Under the pieces are notes generated by a model. The model had not been told where the DNA came from, ran no database searches, and saw nothing but the letters and a program-made list of their open reading frames with translations. A DNA stretch of 64,000 bases from Scatolibacter rhodanostii (GTDB taxonomy: Bacteria > Bacillota > Clostridia > Oscillospirales > Acutalibacteraceae): contig NZ_FZLO01000001.1 in the NCBI RefSeq assembly GCF_900197595.1, forward strand, positions 62,001-126,000, given 5' to 3'. A program made the position numbers and the translations under genes. Of this stretch, positions 51,802 through 60,630 are shown one piece after another. Each line of letters begins with the position of its first letter. Position 1 is the stretch's first letter.

Positions 51802-52723
51802 TTTTTTGGGAATTGATACCAGCAACTATACAACATCAGCGGCTATGTATGATGGTGAAGTTATTCAGCAAAGTAAAAGGCTGCTGCCTGTTGCCAAAGG
51901 TGAAAAAGGTTTGCGGCAAAGTGATGCGGTTTTCTCTCATGTAAAGCAGATAGAAGAGGTCATGGCACCATTGTGGGAGCAAAATATAATTGTTGAAGCC
52001 ATTGGTGTTTCTGACAGACCGAGAAGTCTTGCCGATTCTTATATGCCTTGCTTTATGGTGGGTGTTAGTATAGCTGAAGTGTTAGGACAAGCTTTACACG
52101 TCCCAGTATATCGCTTTTCTCATCAGCAAGGGCATATTGCGGCGGCGCTCTTTTCGGCCGAGCGATTGGATTTGCTTAGTCAAACTTTTCTGGCTTTTCA
52201 TGTGTCAGGTGGCACAACAGAGGCTGTTTTGGTAAATCCTGATGAAAATAACTTACCTCAGGCAAAAATCGTGGCGCAGTCGTTAGATTTAAAAGCCGGT
52301 CAGCTTATTGATAGAATCGGTGTCATGTTGGGCCTTGATTTCCCGTGCGGTCCAAAGCTTGAACAACTTGCCTTGCTTTGGGAAGATAAGCTTTCGTTTC
52401 GCCCCTCCATGAAAGGGGCTGATTCTTCGTTGTCAGGCGTGCAAAATCAATGTGAAGCTATGTTTGCTAGACAAGAGCCAAAAGAGAAGATTGCGGCTTA
52501 TGTGTTAGAAGCAGTGCGGGCAACGCTTGAAAAAATGGCACTTGCCCTCCAAAAAGAATATCAAAGTCTGCCGATTCTTTTTTCAGGCGGAGTATGTTCC
52601 AATTCTATCATTCGCAAGAGTTTGACAGAAAAATTTGGTGCATTATTTGCAGAACCCGTTTTTTCGGCAGATAACGCTGCCGGCATTGCTGTTTTAGCCC
52701 ATTATCAAGGGAGGAAGAGATGA
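51785..52723 (+). CDS. TsaD/Kae1 paralogue of Clostridia (OSGEP-like)
   Basis: ASKHA-fold protein of 312 residues related to the tRNA threonylcarbamoyl transferase TsaD. Seen: FLGIDTSNYTTSAAM at the N terminus, metal motif SHQQGHIAAAL (HxxxH) near 115, VSGGTTEAVLV, and ILFSGGVCSN near the C terminus. It is shorter than TsaD (about 340) and its nucleotide-binding segments diverge, so it is probably not the true TsaD. Overlaps nusB by 17 nt; ATGA overlap with xseA. The start is uncertain (ATG at 51776 also fits). A role in tRNA modification or translation control is possible. Confidence 0.82.
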   Translation: MKNTNNFLGIDTSNYTTSAAMYDGEVIQQSKRLLPVAKGEKGLRQSDAVFSHVKQIEEVMAPLWEQNIIVEAIGVSDRPRSLADSYMPCFMVGVSIAEVLGQALHVPVYRFSHQQGHIAAALFSAERLDLLSQTFLAFHVSGGTTEAVLVNPDENNLPQAKIVAQSLDLKAGQLIDRIGVMLGLDFPCGPKLEQLALLWEDKLSFRPSMKGADSSLSGVQNQCEAMFARQEPKEKIAAYVLEAVRATLEKMALALQKEYQSLPILFSGGVCSNSIIRKSLTEKFGALFAEPVFSADNAAGIAVLAHYQGRKR

Positions 52724-53934
52724 TTTCATCAGTATTGACGGTTTCGCAGGCGAATACATTTATTAAGTCGCTGATTGAAGGTGATGGACGGCTGAATGAT
52801 TTCTTTCTAACGGGAGAAATCTCAAACTTTACGGATCATTACCGTTCAGGTCACCTGTATTTTTCCTTGAAGGATGAAAAGTCTGTAATAAAAGTGGTCA
52901 TGTTTTCTTCGGCGGCCTCTCGCTTGAAATTTCACCCCACCAGTGGCATGAAAGTAATTGTCAGAGGCAGGATTTCCGTTTATGAGCCGAGTGGTCAATA
53001 TCAAATGGTGGTGCAGAGTATGCAGCCAGAGGGAATCGGCGCACTGGCCATGGCCTTTGAACAGCTAAAAGAAAAGCTAGGAGCAGAGGGCATTTTTGCG
53101 GAAGAAAACAAGAAACCGTTGCCGCCTTACCCTAAAAAAATCGGAGTGATTACTTCTCCGACAGGGGCAGCTGTGCAGGATATATTGCAGATTTTAGGTC
53201 GCCGTTGGCCGTTGGGTGAAGTGGTTTTTCATCCCGTTCAAGTGCAAGGTGAAACAGCTCCTGCCCAATTGACACAGGCTTTGCGTGACATGGATACGGT
53301 AAACTGTGATGTGATAATCATCGGCAGAGGCGGCGGTTCTTATGAGGATTTGCAGGCATTTAATGACGAACAGCTCGCTCGAACTATTTTCGCCTGTCAC
53401 ACTCCTGTTATTTCGGCAGTCGGCCACGAAACTGATTTTACCATTGCCGATTTTGCCTCCGATTTGAGAGCGCCTACGCCCAGTGCCGCCGCCGAGCTTT
53501 GCACACCGGATGGACAAAAAATTCTAGCAGAAATAGCCTCTTATCATAACTATTTCTGTGTGCAAGCACAACGCAGGGTAGAATATGGCAAACAGAGCCT
53601 AGATTTTTTATTGGAAAAATCAGTGCTGAAAGAAGCAGATAGAGTTTTAATGCCATCTAAGCAAAAGCTTGCTGAGATGACGGATAAGTTACAAAATTTG
53701 GTAAAGAATAAAATAACAGAAAATGCCAGACAAGTGGAATATCAAATAGCAAAATTAGATTCACTAAGTCCGCTTAAGGTGTTGCTAAGAGGATATGCTG
53801 TGGCGCAAAAGAAACCGGGAGAAATTGTTAGAAGTGTCAATCAAGTTGTTGTGGGAGACACACTAGCTGTTCGATTATCAGATGGAATGATTCGAACTAA
53901 AGTAGAAGAAATGCAATTGGGAAAGGAGAACTAA
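52720..53934 (+). CDS. xseA: Exodeoxyribonuclease VII large subunit
   Basis: Catalytic subunit of the ATP-independent single-strand DNA exonuclease VII. 404 residues: N-terminal OB fold (about 5-100, LTGEISNF and GHLYFSLKDE), catalytic core with GVITSPTGAAVQDI, IIGRGGGSYEDLQAFNDE and PVISAVGHETDFTIADFASDLRAPTPSAAAE, then the coiled-coil arm that binds XseB. GGGAGGAAGAG precedes the ATG; xseB follows with no gap. Confidence 0.97.
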   Translation: MISSVLTVSQANTFIKSLIEGDGRLNDFFLTGEISNFTDHYRSGHLYFSLKDEKSVIKVVMFSSAASRLKFHPTSGMKVIVRGRISVYEPSGQYQMVVQSMQPEGIGALAMAFEQLKEKLGAEGIFAEENKKPLPPYPKKIGVITSPTGAAVQDILQILGRRWPLGEVVFHPVQVQGETAPAQLTQALRDMDTVNCDVIIIGRGGGSYEDLQAFNDEQLARTIFACHTPVISAVGHETDFTIADFASDLRAPTPSAAAELCTPDGQKILAEIASYHNYFCVQAQRRVEYGKQSLDFLLEKSVLKEADRVLMPSKQKLAEMTDKLQNLVKNKITENARQVEYQIAKLDSLSPLKVLLRGYAVAQKKPGEIVRSVNQVVVGDTLAVRLSDGMIRTKVEEMQLGKEN

Positions 53935-54153
53935 ATGGCTGCCAAAAAACAAGTAAGCTTTGAAGAGAACATAAAGCGTTTGGAAGAGATTATCCAAAAA
54001 CTGGAAAGCGGAGAAGAAACGCTTGACAGCTCGCTTTCATTATATGAAGAGGGTGCCAAACTGTCTGCAGCGTGCTATGAAAAGCTGAATCAAGCACAGC
54101 AGAAGGTAACTGAGTTTTCAAAGGAGTTTCTCAATGGAGAAGAGAATGAATAA
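53935..54153 (+). CDS. xseB: Exodeoxyribonuclease VII small subunit
   Basis: Small subunit of 72 residues, two helices forming a hairpin: SFEENIKRLEEIIQKLESGEETLDSSLSLYEEG, the family signature. It binds the coiled-coil arm of XseA and keeps the nuclease in check. AAAGGAG precedes the ATG. Its end overlaps ispA by 20 nt. Confidence 0.96.
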   Translation: MAAKKQVSFEENIKRLEEIIQKLESGEETLDSSLSLYEEGAKLSAACYEKLNQAQQKVTEFSKEFLNGEENE

Positions 54154-55021
54154 GACAGAAGAATTCATGATGTATATCGAAGAGGCTATTGCCAAGCATT
54201 TGCCTCGCGCACAGGAAACCGACCCTCGTCAGGCTTTGATAACTTCTATGCGATATAGCCTTTTAAACAGCGGTAAACGGATTCGCCCTATTCTTACACT
54301 TGCGTTTTGCGAACTGTGTGATGGAGATGCACAAAGTGCTGTTGATTTTGCTTGTGCAATCGAAATGGTGCATACCTATTCGTTAATTCATGATGACCTA
54401 CCTTGTATGGACAATGATGTGCTTCGCCGTGGCAAGGCGTGCAATCATATTGTATATGGTGAAGCAATTGCGCTTCTCGCTGGAGATGCTTTACTGACAA
54501 AAGCATTTGAGCTAGTGATGTCGGCCAATCTTTCTGCAGAAAAGAGAGTGGCTGCTGCCGAGATTTTGGCCAGATTTTCGGGAGCTGCCGGTATGATTGG
54601 CGGTCAGTGTATTGACTTGCAGTCTTCTCAGCAAGAATTAACCATGGAGACACTGAAGCAAATGGATATGGGCAAAACAGTTGCCTTGATTTCAGCGGCT
54701 TGTCAAATGGGCTGCGTTGCTGCGGGCGCTGATGAAACCGTTCAGAAAGCGGCCTTGGCGTATGCAGAGGGTATTGGAATGGCTTTTCAAATTCAAGACG
54801 ATATTTTGGATGTAATTGGCAGCAAAGAAGAGCTAGGAAAGTCTGTGGGAGCAGACCAAGCCAATCAGAAGAAAAATTATGTTTCGTTGTTGGGATTAGA
54901 GCAAGCCAAAGCGTTGGTAAAAAGCTACACGGAGCAAGCTATTCATGCACTGAATTTTGCCGGTGAAAAAGCAAATTACCTCAAAGAGTTGGCGGAGAAT
55001 CTTAGCAAGCGTCGCCATTAA
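54134..55021 (+). CDS. ispA: Farnesyl diphosphate synthase (short-chain polyprenyl synthase)
   Basis: Condenses isopentenyl diphosphate with allylic diphosphates to make farnesyl diphosphate for undecaprenyl-phosphate and quinones. 295 residues: GKRIRP (47-52), first aspartate-rich motif DDLPCMD (87-93) in IHDDLPCMDND, and second motif QDDILD (221-226). The residues before the first motif (MVHTYS) allow a medium product. AAAGGAG supports this start; ATG at 54146 is an alternative. The usual next gene, dxs, is absent and a terminator follows. Confidence 0.95.
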   Translation: MEKRMNKTEEFMMYIEEAIAKHLPRAQETDPRQALITSMRYSLLNSGKRIRPILTLAFCELCDGDAQSAVDFACAIEMVHTYSLIHDDLPCMDNDVLRRGKACNHIVYGEAIALLAGDALLTKAFELVMSANLSAEKRVAAAEILARFSGAAGMIGGQCIDLQSSQQELTMETLKQMDMGKTVALISAACQMGCVAAGADETVQKAALAYAEGIGMAFQIQDDILDVIGSKEELGKSVGADQANQKKNYVSLLGLEQAKALVKSYTEQAIHALNFAGEKANYLKELAENLSKRRH

Positions 55022-55032
55022 TTAAAGGTAAA

Positions 55033-55073
55033 AAAACAGCTGTCTGTAAGGAATCTCTTGCAGACAGCTGTTT
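55033..55073. terminator. Bidirectional terminator, ispA / LacI-type regulator
   Basis: AAACAGCTGTCTG pairs perfectly with CAGACAGCTGTTT around a 15-nt loop. An A-run lies on one side and TTTCTATTTTATTTT on the other. Confidence 0.88.
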
Positions 55074-55083
55074 CTATTTTATT

Positions 55084-56142
55084 TTACGCTTTTATTTTTT
55101 TTACGCTCTCACGAGTAATAAGCTCAGTTGGCATTTCAAGTTTAATGGGGGCATCCAGAATATTAAGCTTTTGAGCAAGCTCTAGTTTGTTTTGAATCAT
55201 CGTCACGGCTTGTCGCCCCATTAAGTGTCTGAAATTTCGGATAGAAGTCAGTTTAGGCTCTGTCATCGTGCAAATGGCACGGTCGTCAAAACCGATAATA
55301 GAGACATCATCAGGCACTCGATATCCACATTTGGTGAGGGCTGTCATTGCACGCCAAGCAACCATATCATTCTCTGTAATAAAGGCAGAGGGTAGGTGAC
55401 TTTTCGACTTCCATTGCCGTCTGAGATTTTCAACAGCACCGGAATGTTCGCCATCAGCAAAATAGTAGTTAGAGCGATTGTCATCCAATCCATATTCACG
55501 CAGCGCCTGGTGAAAGCTTCTGCGTCGTTCGATAGAGCTGTCACTTTCTTTCCCGCTAGATATGTAGCCTAAGTTATGGTGCCCCATATCTTTTAGGTAA
55601 CGAACAGCACAATAAATACCTTGTTCGTTATTAATGCAAACACTGCTGACTCTTTCATCTGGGCGATAAGCATCAATAAAAACATAGGGAAGCTGAAACA
55701 TGGATAAATCTTGCAAGACAGCTTCAGAAATATGATCTGCTTGAATAATAACACCGATAGCACCGGCATCTTTCAGCAGAGTGGATAAATGGGGGTTGCC
55801 GTCACAGCTGACATGCAACACCAAAAGATTACAGCCAATATCTCGGGCTTCCATTTCAGCACCTTCTAAAACAGCCGGATAAAAAGCGAAACGGTCGCTG
55901 TTTTCTTCGCTGGCTGTATAGATAAGATAGGCAATGCCAGGGCGGCGACTGCTGGAAGGTATCGTGGCCGGTTTAATCGTAGGAATATCTGAAGAAACGA
56001 GCATGTCCTCACAGCCTAAATCTTTGATTTTTTCAATTAAAGAACTGCGCAGGGTGTCACTGATTCCAGGTTTGTTGTTGAGTACAAGCGAAATCGTGGC
56101 AGGAGATACATTGAGTTTGTGGGCAAGATCTTTCGCTTTCAC
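55084..56142 (-). CDS. LacI-family transcriptional regulator
   Basis: Regulator of 352 residues. Helix-turn-helix MKAKDLAHKLNVSPATISLVLNNKPGIS (1-28), hinge, then a sugar-binding-protein-like effector domain with SIIGFDDRAICTMTEPKLTSI near the C terminus. It is transcribed in the same direction as the O-antigen-ligase-like gene upstream (104 nt gap) and may control it. The linker between the domains is unusually long (residues about 45-75, SSDIPTIKPATIPSSSRRP). No carbohydrate genes lie beside it, so its target is unclear. Confidence 0.9.
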   Translation of the reverse strand: MKAKDLAHKLNVSPATISLVLNNKPGISDTLRSSLIEKIKDLGCEDMLVSSDIPTIKPATIPSSSRRPGIAYLIYTASEENSDRFAFYPAVLEGAEMEARDIGCNLLVLHVSCDGNPHLSTLLKDAGAIGVIIQADHISEAVLQDLSMFQLPYVFIDAYRPDERVSSVCINNEQGIYCAVRYLKDMGHHNLGYISSGKESDSSIERRRSFHQALREYGLDDNRSNYYFADGEHSGAVENLRRQWKSKSHLPSAFITENDMVAWRAMTALTKCGYRVPDDVSIIGFDDRAICTMTEPKLTSIRNFRHLMGRQAVTMIQNKLELAQKLNILDAPIKLEMPTELITRESVKKIKA

Positions 56143-56162
56143 GATTCATTTTCCTCCTAAGG

Positions 56163-56185
56163 ATAAACATCCAAGTGATGTTTAT
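56163..56185. promoter_or_regulatory. Palindrome before LacI-type gene, possible autoregulatory operator
   Basis: ATAAACATC and GATGTTTAT form a 9-bp perfect inverted repeat with a CAAGT spacer, just upstream of the ribosome site. A TATACT box lies about 25 nt further up on the minus strand. A bound repressor would block elongation of its own gene. Confidence 0.45.
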
Positions 56186-56246
56186 AAATTTATAAATACC
56201 ATAGTATACCCTAGAAGATAAAAAAGCAAGAAAACTTTAAGAATCT

Positions 56247-57728
56247 TTATAATCTTTTGATGGTAACGACTGATTTTTTGGTGTATTTAAAATTTCGGCT
56301 TGTTTGTGACGATTGAAAGAAGCAATGACAATAAATTGTTGCACAGGCGAAAGAGAGATAAACACTAGCGTTCATTCTGTTGAATACGCCCCCTGAAAAT
56401 AGAGACAACAGCAATAAAAGGGCAAATATCCCAAAGGCCGCAAGAAAGGCAGCACTTGGTGATTTAGGGAAAAGTTCAGCCACTTGCCTTATCGACAGCC
56501 ATACAAAATAGAGGAGGAAGGCCGTGTAAGCAATGCCTCCGAGATAGCCGTAATGGTAAAACAGAGAAGAAAAATCATTCTTAGCGGGAATAGTTTGTAA
56601 GGTCACCTCATTCTCTTCATAGCCAGTTCCGAGAAGCTTAGAAAAGAAATCATATTCACGACGTGCCAGTTGAATCGATATGGATTTTTTGAGGCTTTCA
56701 TCTAATAGTTTCTTTGCGTCTGTGGTGTACTGATAGGCTTCTGCCACTTTTTCTGCGCCATATTTTTGAATAAGGCTGCCTAAAAGAGTGTTGTCAGCAT
56801 AATAATTGTTATAAACAGTTATGATTTTTGATTTGGTTTCTTCGGTCATTTTCTTTGGCTTCTTTAGTTCAGAAGAATTGACATCGCTTAAAGCAGCAGC
56901 TGTCTTTTCCTGATAGGCTGAAAAGACCTCTTCTTTTTGAACTTGAATCTTTTGCAGCGGCGAAACAGCTCGCAGAGCAAAAAGTAAAATGATTGCCAAT
57001 AGGAGGGGAGCGATATAAACATAGTGCAAATGCTGCCAAGCGATGAGGCCGGCAAAGAAGAGAGCAATCAAAATAGCTGCATAAAAAGCTGCTCGAGTGC
57101 CTGTTAAATAGAGCATACCAAAAGTGAGAAAGACAGAAAGAAAAAATAAGGGCAGATGGTCTAATTTCAAAACCCAAAGCAAAACAGCCATACTCAGAAC
57201 AGACAAAATAATACTTTGCATATGACCCGAAGCCGACCAACCAATTGTTCCCAAAGAGAGGTCAGTATGCGTATAGCCCGATGTTCTTGTAATGCTGGCC
57301 AAGACTGTGCTCACAAGCGTAATAACAAAGTTAGCAGTTAACACGCCATATAAAGCAGAAGAAAGTCCTTTTGTTTGCTGGAAAAAAGTAATGAAAGAAA
57401 AAGTCAAAAGTGGAAATTGAAGAAGTTTTAGATATTCTGCAAAATCTGTCATTTGGTACTGATATCCTAAACGAAAAGAGTTTAAACTATGTAGAAACCA
57501 AAAGACAGTAACAACAGAATAAAGCAAGAAATAAGGCTTTTTATTATCGGCAATCAAAAAGCCAAAAGCACTGATGAGCACAAGCAAAATGACTCTAAAA
57601 GGAAATAAGTCATTATTGCTGCAAAAAGAAATAATCTCCAAAATAGGTTGCAAAATAAAAAAGGCCGCCATAACTTCTGGGATTAGAACAGAAAGTTTGT
57701 GCTTGGATAATGAAGTGTCCAGTTGCAT
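56247..57728 (-). CDS. O-antigen ligase-like polytopic membrane protein
   Basis: A 493-residue membrane protein with about eleven or twelve hydrophobic segments and one long hydrophilic region (about 270-385) holding Lys/Glu-rich sequence. The layout and FLTFGMLYLTGTRAAFYAAILIAL near the middle, then SKLLGTGYEENEV before the last helices, resemble the Wzy_C/O-antigen ligase family, which joins or polymerises lipid-linked glycans. Such genes in Firmicutes usually serve teichuronic acid, exopolysaccharide or sporulation-related glycans. I use the ATG behind ACAGGTGA. No glycosyltransferase genes are adjacent, so the glycan is unknown. Confidence 0.75.
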   Translation of the reverse strand: MQLDTSLSKHKLSVLIPEVMAAFFILQPILEIISFCSNNDLFPFRVILLVLISAFGFLIADNKKPYFLLYSVVTVFWFLHSLNSFRLGYQYQMTDFAEYLKLLQFPLLTFSFITFFQQTKGLSSALYGVLTANFVITLVSTVLASITRTSGYTHTDLSLGTIGWSASGHMQSIILSVLSMAVLLWVLKLDHLPLFFLSVFLTFGMLYLTGTRAAFYAAILIALFFAGLIAWQHLHYVYIAPLLLAIILLFALRAVSPLQKIQVQKEEVFSAYQEKTAAALSDVNSSELKKPKKMTEETKSKIITVYNNYYADNTLLGSLIQKYGAEKVAEAYQYTTDAKKLLDESLKKSISIQLARREYDFFSKLLGTGYEENEVTLQTIPAKNDFSSLFYHYGYLGGIAYTAFLLYFVWLSIRQVAELFPKSPSAAFLAAFGIFALLLLLSLFSGGVFNRMNASVYLSFACATIYCHCFFQSSQTSRNFKYTKKSVVTIKRL

Positions 57729-58092
57729 AAATTCACCTGTCATTTTTTATTTGATTGCTGGATAGTAGCCAGCATACTTTTATATATGATATCATAAATT
57801 GCGCTGACAATAGAATCCAGCTGATTAGTTTCTATTGTACCATACTATTAGCGGATAAACAACCGAATGCTTATATGGTGTCGAATTCGGATGAAATAAG
57901 AAAAGCTGGTTAAAATTATTGAGGTTCTATCTTGATTTAAAATTTTTCTTTTTTCTTTCTTACATTTCATGAATTCGATTTGAAAAAAACATCGATTCAT
58001 GATACTATTAAAAAAACATAGACGAGAAAATTCGATAAAGAATGATAGATATTAATAGGAAAAAGATTTTTATCTAAAGGAGGGGGAACCTG
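57729..58092 (+). promoter_or_regulatory. AT-rich gap with promoter and flanking inverted repeat for HD gene
   Basis: A SigA promoter TTGAAA (57980), 17-nt spacer, TACTAT (58003) points to the HD-domain gene. CATGAATTCGAT (57968) and ATCGATTCATG (57991) form an inverted repeat with one bulged base that encloses the -35 box, which suggests a repressor site. The rest of the gap is AT-rich; no further gene or RNA was recognised. Confidence 0.55.
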
Positions 58093-58680
58093 ATGGCAGA
58101 TGTCTCAGCAAAACAAGAATTTTGTCAGATTTTTGAAACTTGCGTGAAGCGCGAAGGTGCCGAAAAATTTTTGGCCTGGTTGCAGAATACAGATTTTTTC
58201 ACGGCTCCTGCCAGCACAAAATTTCATTGTGCCTGTGAGCATGGTTTAGTCATGCACAGTTTAAATGTTTATAAAGTTTTGCGTGAAAAATATTTTGAAG
58301 AGAACGACAGCGAAGAAAGTTTTGCGCTGTGTGGATTGTTACATGACGTATGCAAGGCTCAATTTTATAAAATATCAACCAGAAATGTGAAAAATGAAGA
58401 AACAGGCCAATGGGAAAAGAAGCCTTTTTATACGGTAGATGATGCTTTCCCTTATGGGCACGGAGAAAAATCGGTGTTCTTGATTGAGAGATTTATCCGT
58501 CTAAAACCGGCTGAAGCCATGGCAATTCGATGGCATATGGGCGGCTTTGATGATTCAGTGCGGGGTGGAAGTTTTGCTATGGGAAATGCCTTCTATCAAT
58601 ATCCTTTGGCAGCGAAAATGCATTTAGCAGATTTAGAAGCTACCTATTTAGTGGAAAAAGGAACTTCACAAGCAAGATAA
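58093..58680 (+). CDS. HD-domain phosphohydrolase
   Basis: A 195-residue metal-dependent hydrolase of the HD superfamily. Likely ligands: His50 or His55 in CEHGLVMHSLNVY, the HD pair His84-Asp85 in GLLHDVCK, His123 in YGHGEKS, His148 in IRWHMGG and Asp180 in KMHLADLEATY. The AAAGGAGGGGG site is strong. It precedes an ABC-exporter pair by 45 nt. Substrates in this superfamily range from nucleotides to RNA ends; none can be chosen here. Confidence 0.88.
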   Translation: MADVSAKQEFCQIFETCVKREGAEKFLAWLQNTDFFTAPASTKFHCACEHGLVMHSLNVYKVLREKYFEENDSEESFALCGLLHDVCKAQFYKISTRNVKNEETGQWEKKPFYTVDDAFPYGHGEKSVFLIERFIRLKPAEAMAIRWHMGGFDDSVRGGSFAMGNAFYQYPLAAKMHLADLEATYLVEKGTSQAR

Positions 58681-58725
58681 AAACTTTTCTGTTTGGCTTG
58701 CAGCAGAGATGAAAGGAATATCAAT

Positions 58726-59760
58726 ATGGCAGTGATTTCTGCATATCAACTATCAAAAGTTTATGGCGATAAAAAAATACTTTCTGATTTTACCATCCAA
58801 ATCCCAGAGGGTGAAACCTTTGGACTTTTAGGACCAGCCAATAGTGGCAAAACGGCGTTTCTGCGCATTTTAGCCGGACTTAGTATGCAAACAGAAGGGG
58901 AGTGTTCCATTTTAGGGTTGTCGCCCAAAATGGATATTGCAAAATTACACAAAATGACGGGCGTTGTAACAGAAACAGCCAAACTTTACAACCATATGAC
59001 AGTGGACGAAAATTTGCGTTTTTTCGCCAACTTAAATGAAATTGACGCGGATGATGCGATTGACCGAATTTCTTTTTTGCTGCATAATTTGGATATCTGG
59101 CAATATCGAGACACAAAGGTGGAGCTCATCCCAACCAATGCTATGCAAAGAGCGCATATAGCAAGAGCGTTGGTGCATAGCCCAAAAGTTTTGCTATTGG
59201 ATGAACCAACCATGGAGATGGACAGAGAGACGACAGAATCTGTACAATATATGATGGAGCATATGAGAACGCAAGAAGGTGTGACCTCACTTATTTGTAC
59301 GAGATATCCTGAACACGCTGAAATGATTTGTACGCAGCTCGGTATTATGAAAGAGGCAAGATTAATTGCAAAGGGAGATTTTGAAGAACTGCGCTTCTCC
59401 AGCGGGCTTCAATATGAAGCTGAAATGCGCATTACCATGGATTCTCTTTTGCCGATAGGATTTGAACACCATGACGGTATTTGGCGAAAAGCGATTGAAA
59501 AAGAGGACGATATGCCTCAAATTATTGCGGATGCGATTGCACATGGGTGTAAAATATATGAAGCAAAAGTAAAAAGGCCTTCGCTGAAGCAAATCAGCGA
59601 ATCATTTATTTCAGGAAAATACTTGGAAGCAAAGGTAGGTGAGTTACATGAAGAATTCAGCGAATTTGACGAGGCAGAGCAGTGGGAAGAATCTTTCTCA
59701 GAAGCAGAAACCAACCCGCAGCAAGAGCTTGAGCAAGCAGGAGACGACAGTATTGAGTGA
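58726..59760 (+). CDS. ABC exporter ATP-binding protein with degenerate signature and switch
   Basis: ATPase subunit of an ABC-2-type exporter, 344 residues. Walker A GPANSGKTAF (36-45) and Walker B VLLLDEP (155-161) are intact. The signature LSGGQ is replaced by LIPTNAMQ (134-141). The D-loop reads MEMD instead of SGLD. The switch His is lost: ICTRYPEHAE stands where TH-x-EAE is expected. Hydrolysis may therefore be slow or absent. The C-terminal extension (about 215-344) is acidic at its end and overlaps the permease gene. I use the ATG behind AAAGGA. Confidence 0.88.
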   Translation: MAVISAYQLSKVYGDKKILSDFTIQIPEGETFGLLGPANSGKTAFLRILAGLSMQTEGECSILGLSPKMDIAKLHKMTGVVTETAKLYNHMTVDENLRFFANLNEIDADDAIDRISFLLHNLDIWQYRDTKVELIPTNAMQRAHIARALVHSPKVLLLDEPTMEMDRETTESVQYMMEHMRTQEGVTSLICTRYPEHAEMICTQLGIMKEARLIAKGDFEELRFSSGLQYEAEMRITMDSLLPIGFEHHDGIWRKAIEKEDDMPQIIADAIAHGCKIYEAKVKRPSLKQISESFISGKYLEAKVGELHEEFSEFDEAEQWEESFSEAETNPQQELEQAGDDSIE

Positions 59761-60622
59761 GAAATCAGAAAAAAAAGCCACGTTTGCCTCTAAACTTAAT
59801 GTTTTGTCATCAGCAGAAAGCAAGGTTATGCGTAATGATTTCGCGCACATTTGGAATAGTAAAGGTATGCGTTTTATGCTAATATTTTTGCCGATTGTCA
59901 TGGCTGCGTTGATTCCGGTAGCTTTTTTTCTTATTATTATGCTGTCAGATGTCAATACACAGGCAACTGTGCCAAGTACGCTGAAAGCTTTGCTTTCTAG
60001 CTCGGTAGATTTAGATTATCGTCAGACAATGTCACATGCTTTTGTGACACTCATTTGTCCGATATTCTATCTTTCTATTCCTATCATAGCGTCTATTGCA
60101 GCAGCTTCAAGCACATTTGTGACAGATGCAGAAAATGGAACATTGGAGACTTTGATGTTGTCTTCTGCCTCACCTAGAGAAATTTTTAATGCCAAGGTTT
60201 CAGGCAGTGTGCTGATTTCGATAGTGATTTCATTAATATCTTTTGTGATTTTTTCTGTGACGGCTTCTATTGGTAACGTTTTGTTGTGGACTCCCTTTTT
60301 CTTTACGCCGAACTGGTTGCTTCTTGTGTTGGGCATTATGCCTGCTTTGTCAGTTTTATGTGTGATTTTTGTCACGCTAAAACTCACAAAAATTCATTCC
60401 GTAAAAGAATCTCTCAAGACTATGGGCTATTTTATTCTCATAATCGCCATCTTCTATATATTGCAAATGGCAGGGGTATATGTTATTTCACTACAACTTC
60501 TTTTAGCAATTACATTGCTGCTGTTTGTGGCAGACATAGTTTTGTTTAATCTTGCTTGGCGGCGTTTTACACCAGAAGAACAGCTTTTGAAAGAATTTGA
60601 ACTTTCCAATACAAAAAAGTGA
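59753..60622 (+). CDS. ABC-2-type exporter permease
   Basis: Membrane partner of the preceding ATPase, about 289 residues with six hydrophobic segments: FMLIFLPIVMAALIPVAFF, LICPIFYLSIPIIASIAAA, SVLISIVISLISFVIF and others. TFVTDAENGTLETLMLSSASPREI is the typical cytoplasmic loop of ABC-2 permeases. The start is a choice: TTG here has AGGAG 8 nt upstream and overlaps the ATPase by 8 nt. An ATG at 59648 would overlap by 113 nt through low-complexity sequence. The cargo is unknown. Confidence 0.85.
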   Translation: MSEKSEKKATFASKLNVLSSAESKVMRNDFAHIWNSKGMRFMLIFLPIVMAALIPVAFFLIIMLSDVNTQATVPSTLKALLSSSVDLDYRQTMSHAFVTLICPIFYLSIPIIASIAAASSTFVTDAENGTLETLMLSSASPREIFNAKVSGSVLISIVISLISFVIFSVTASIGNVLLWTPFFFTPNWLLLVLGIMPALSVLCVIFVTLKLTKIHSVKESLKTMGYFILIIAIFYILQMAGVYVISLQLLLAITLLLFVADIVLFNLAWRRFTPEEQLLKEFELSNTKK

Positions 60623-60630
60623 GAAGTAAG

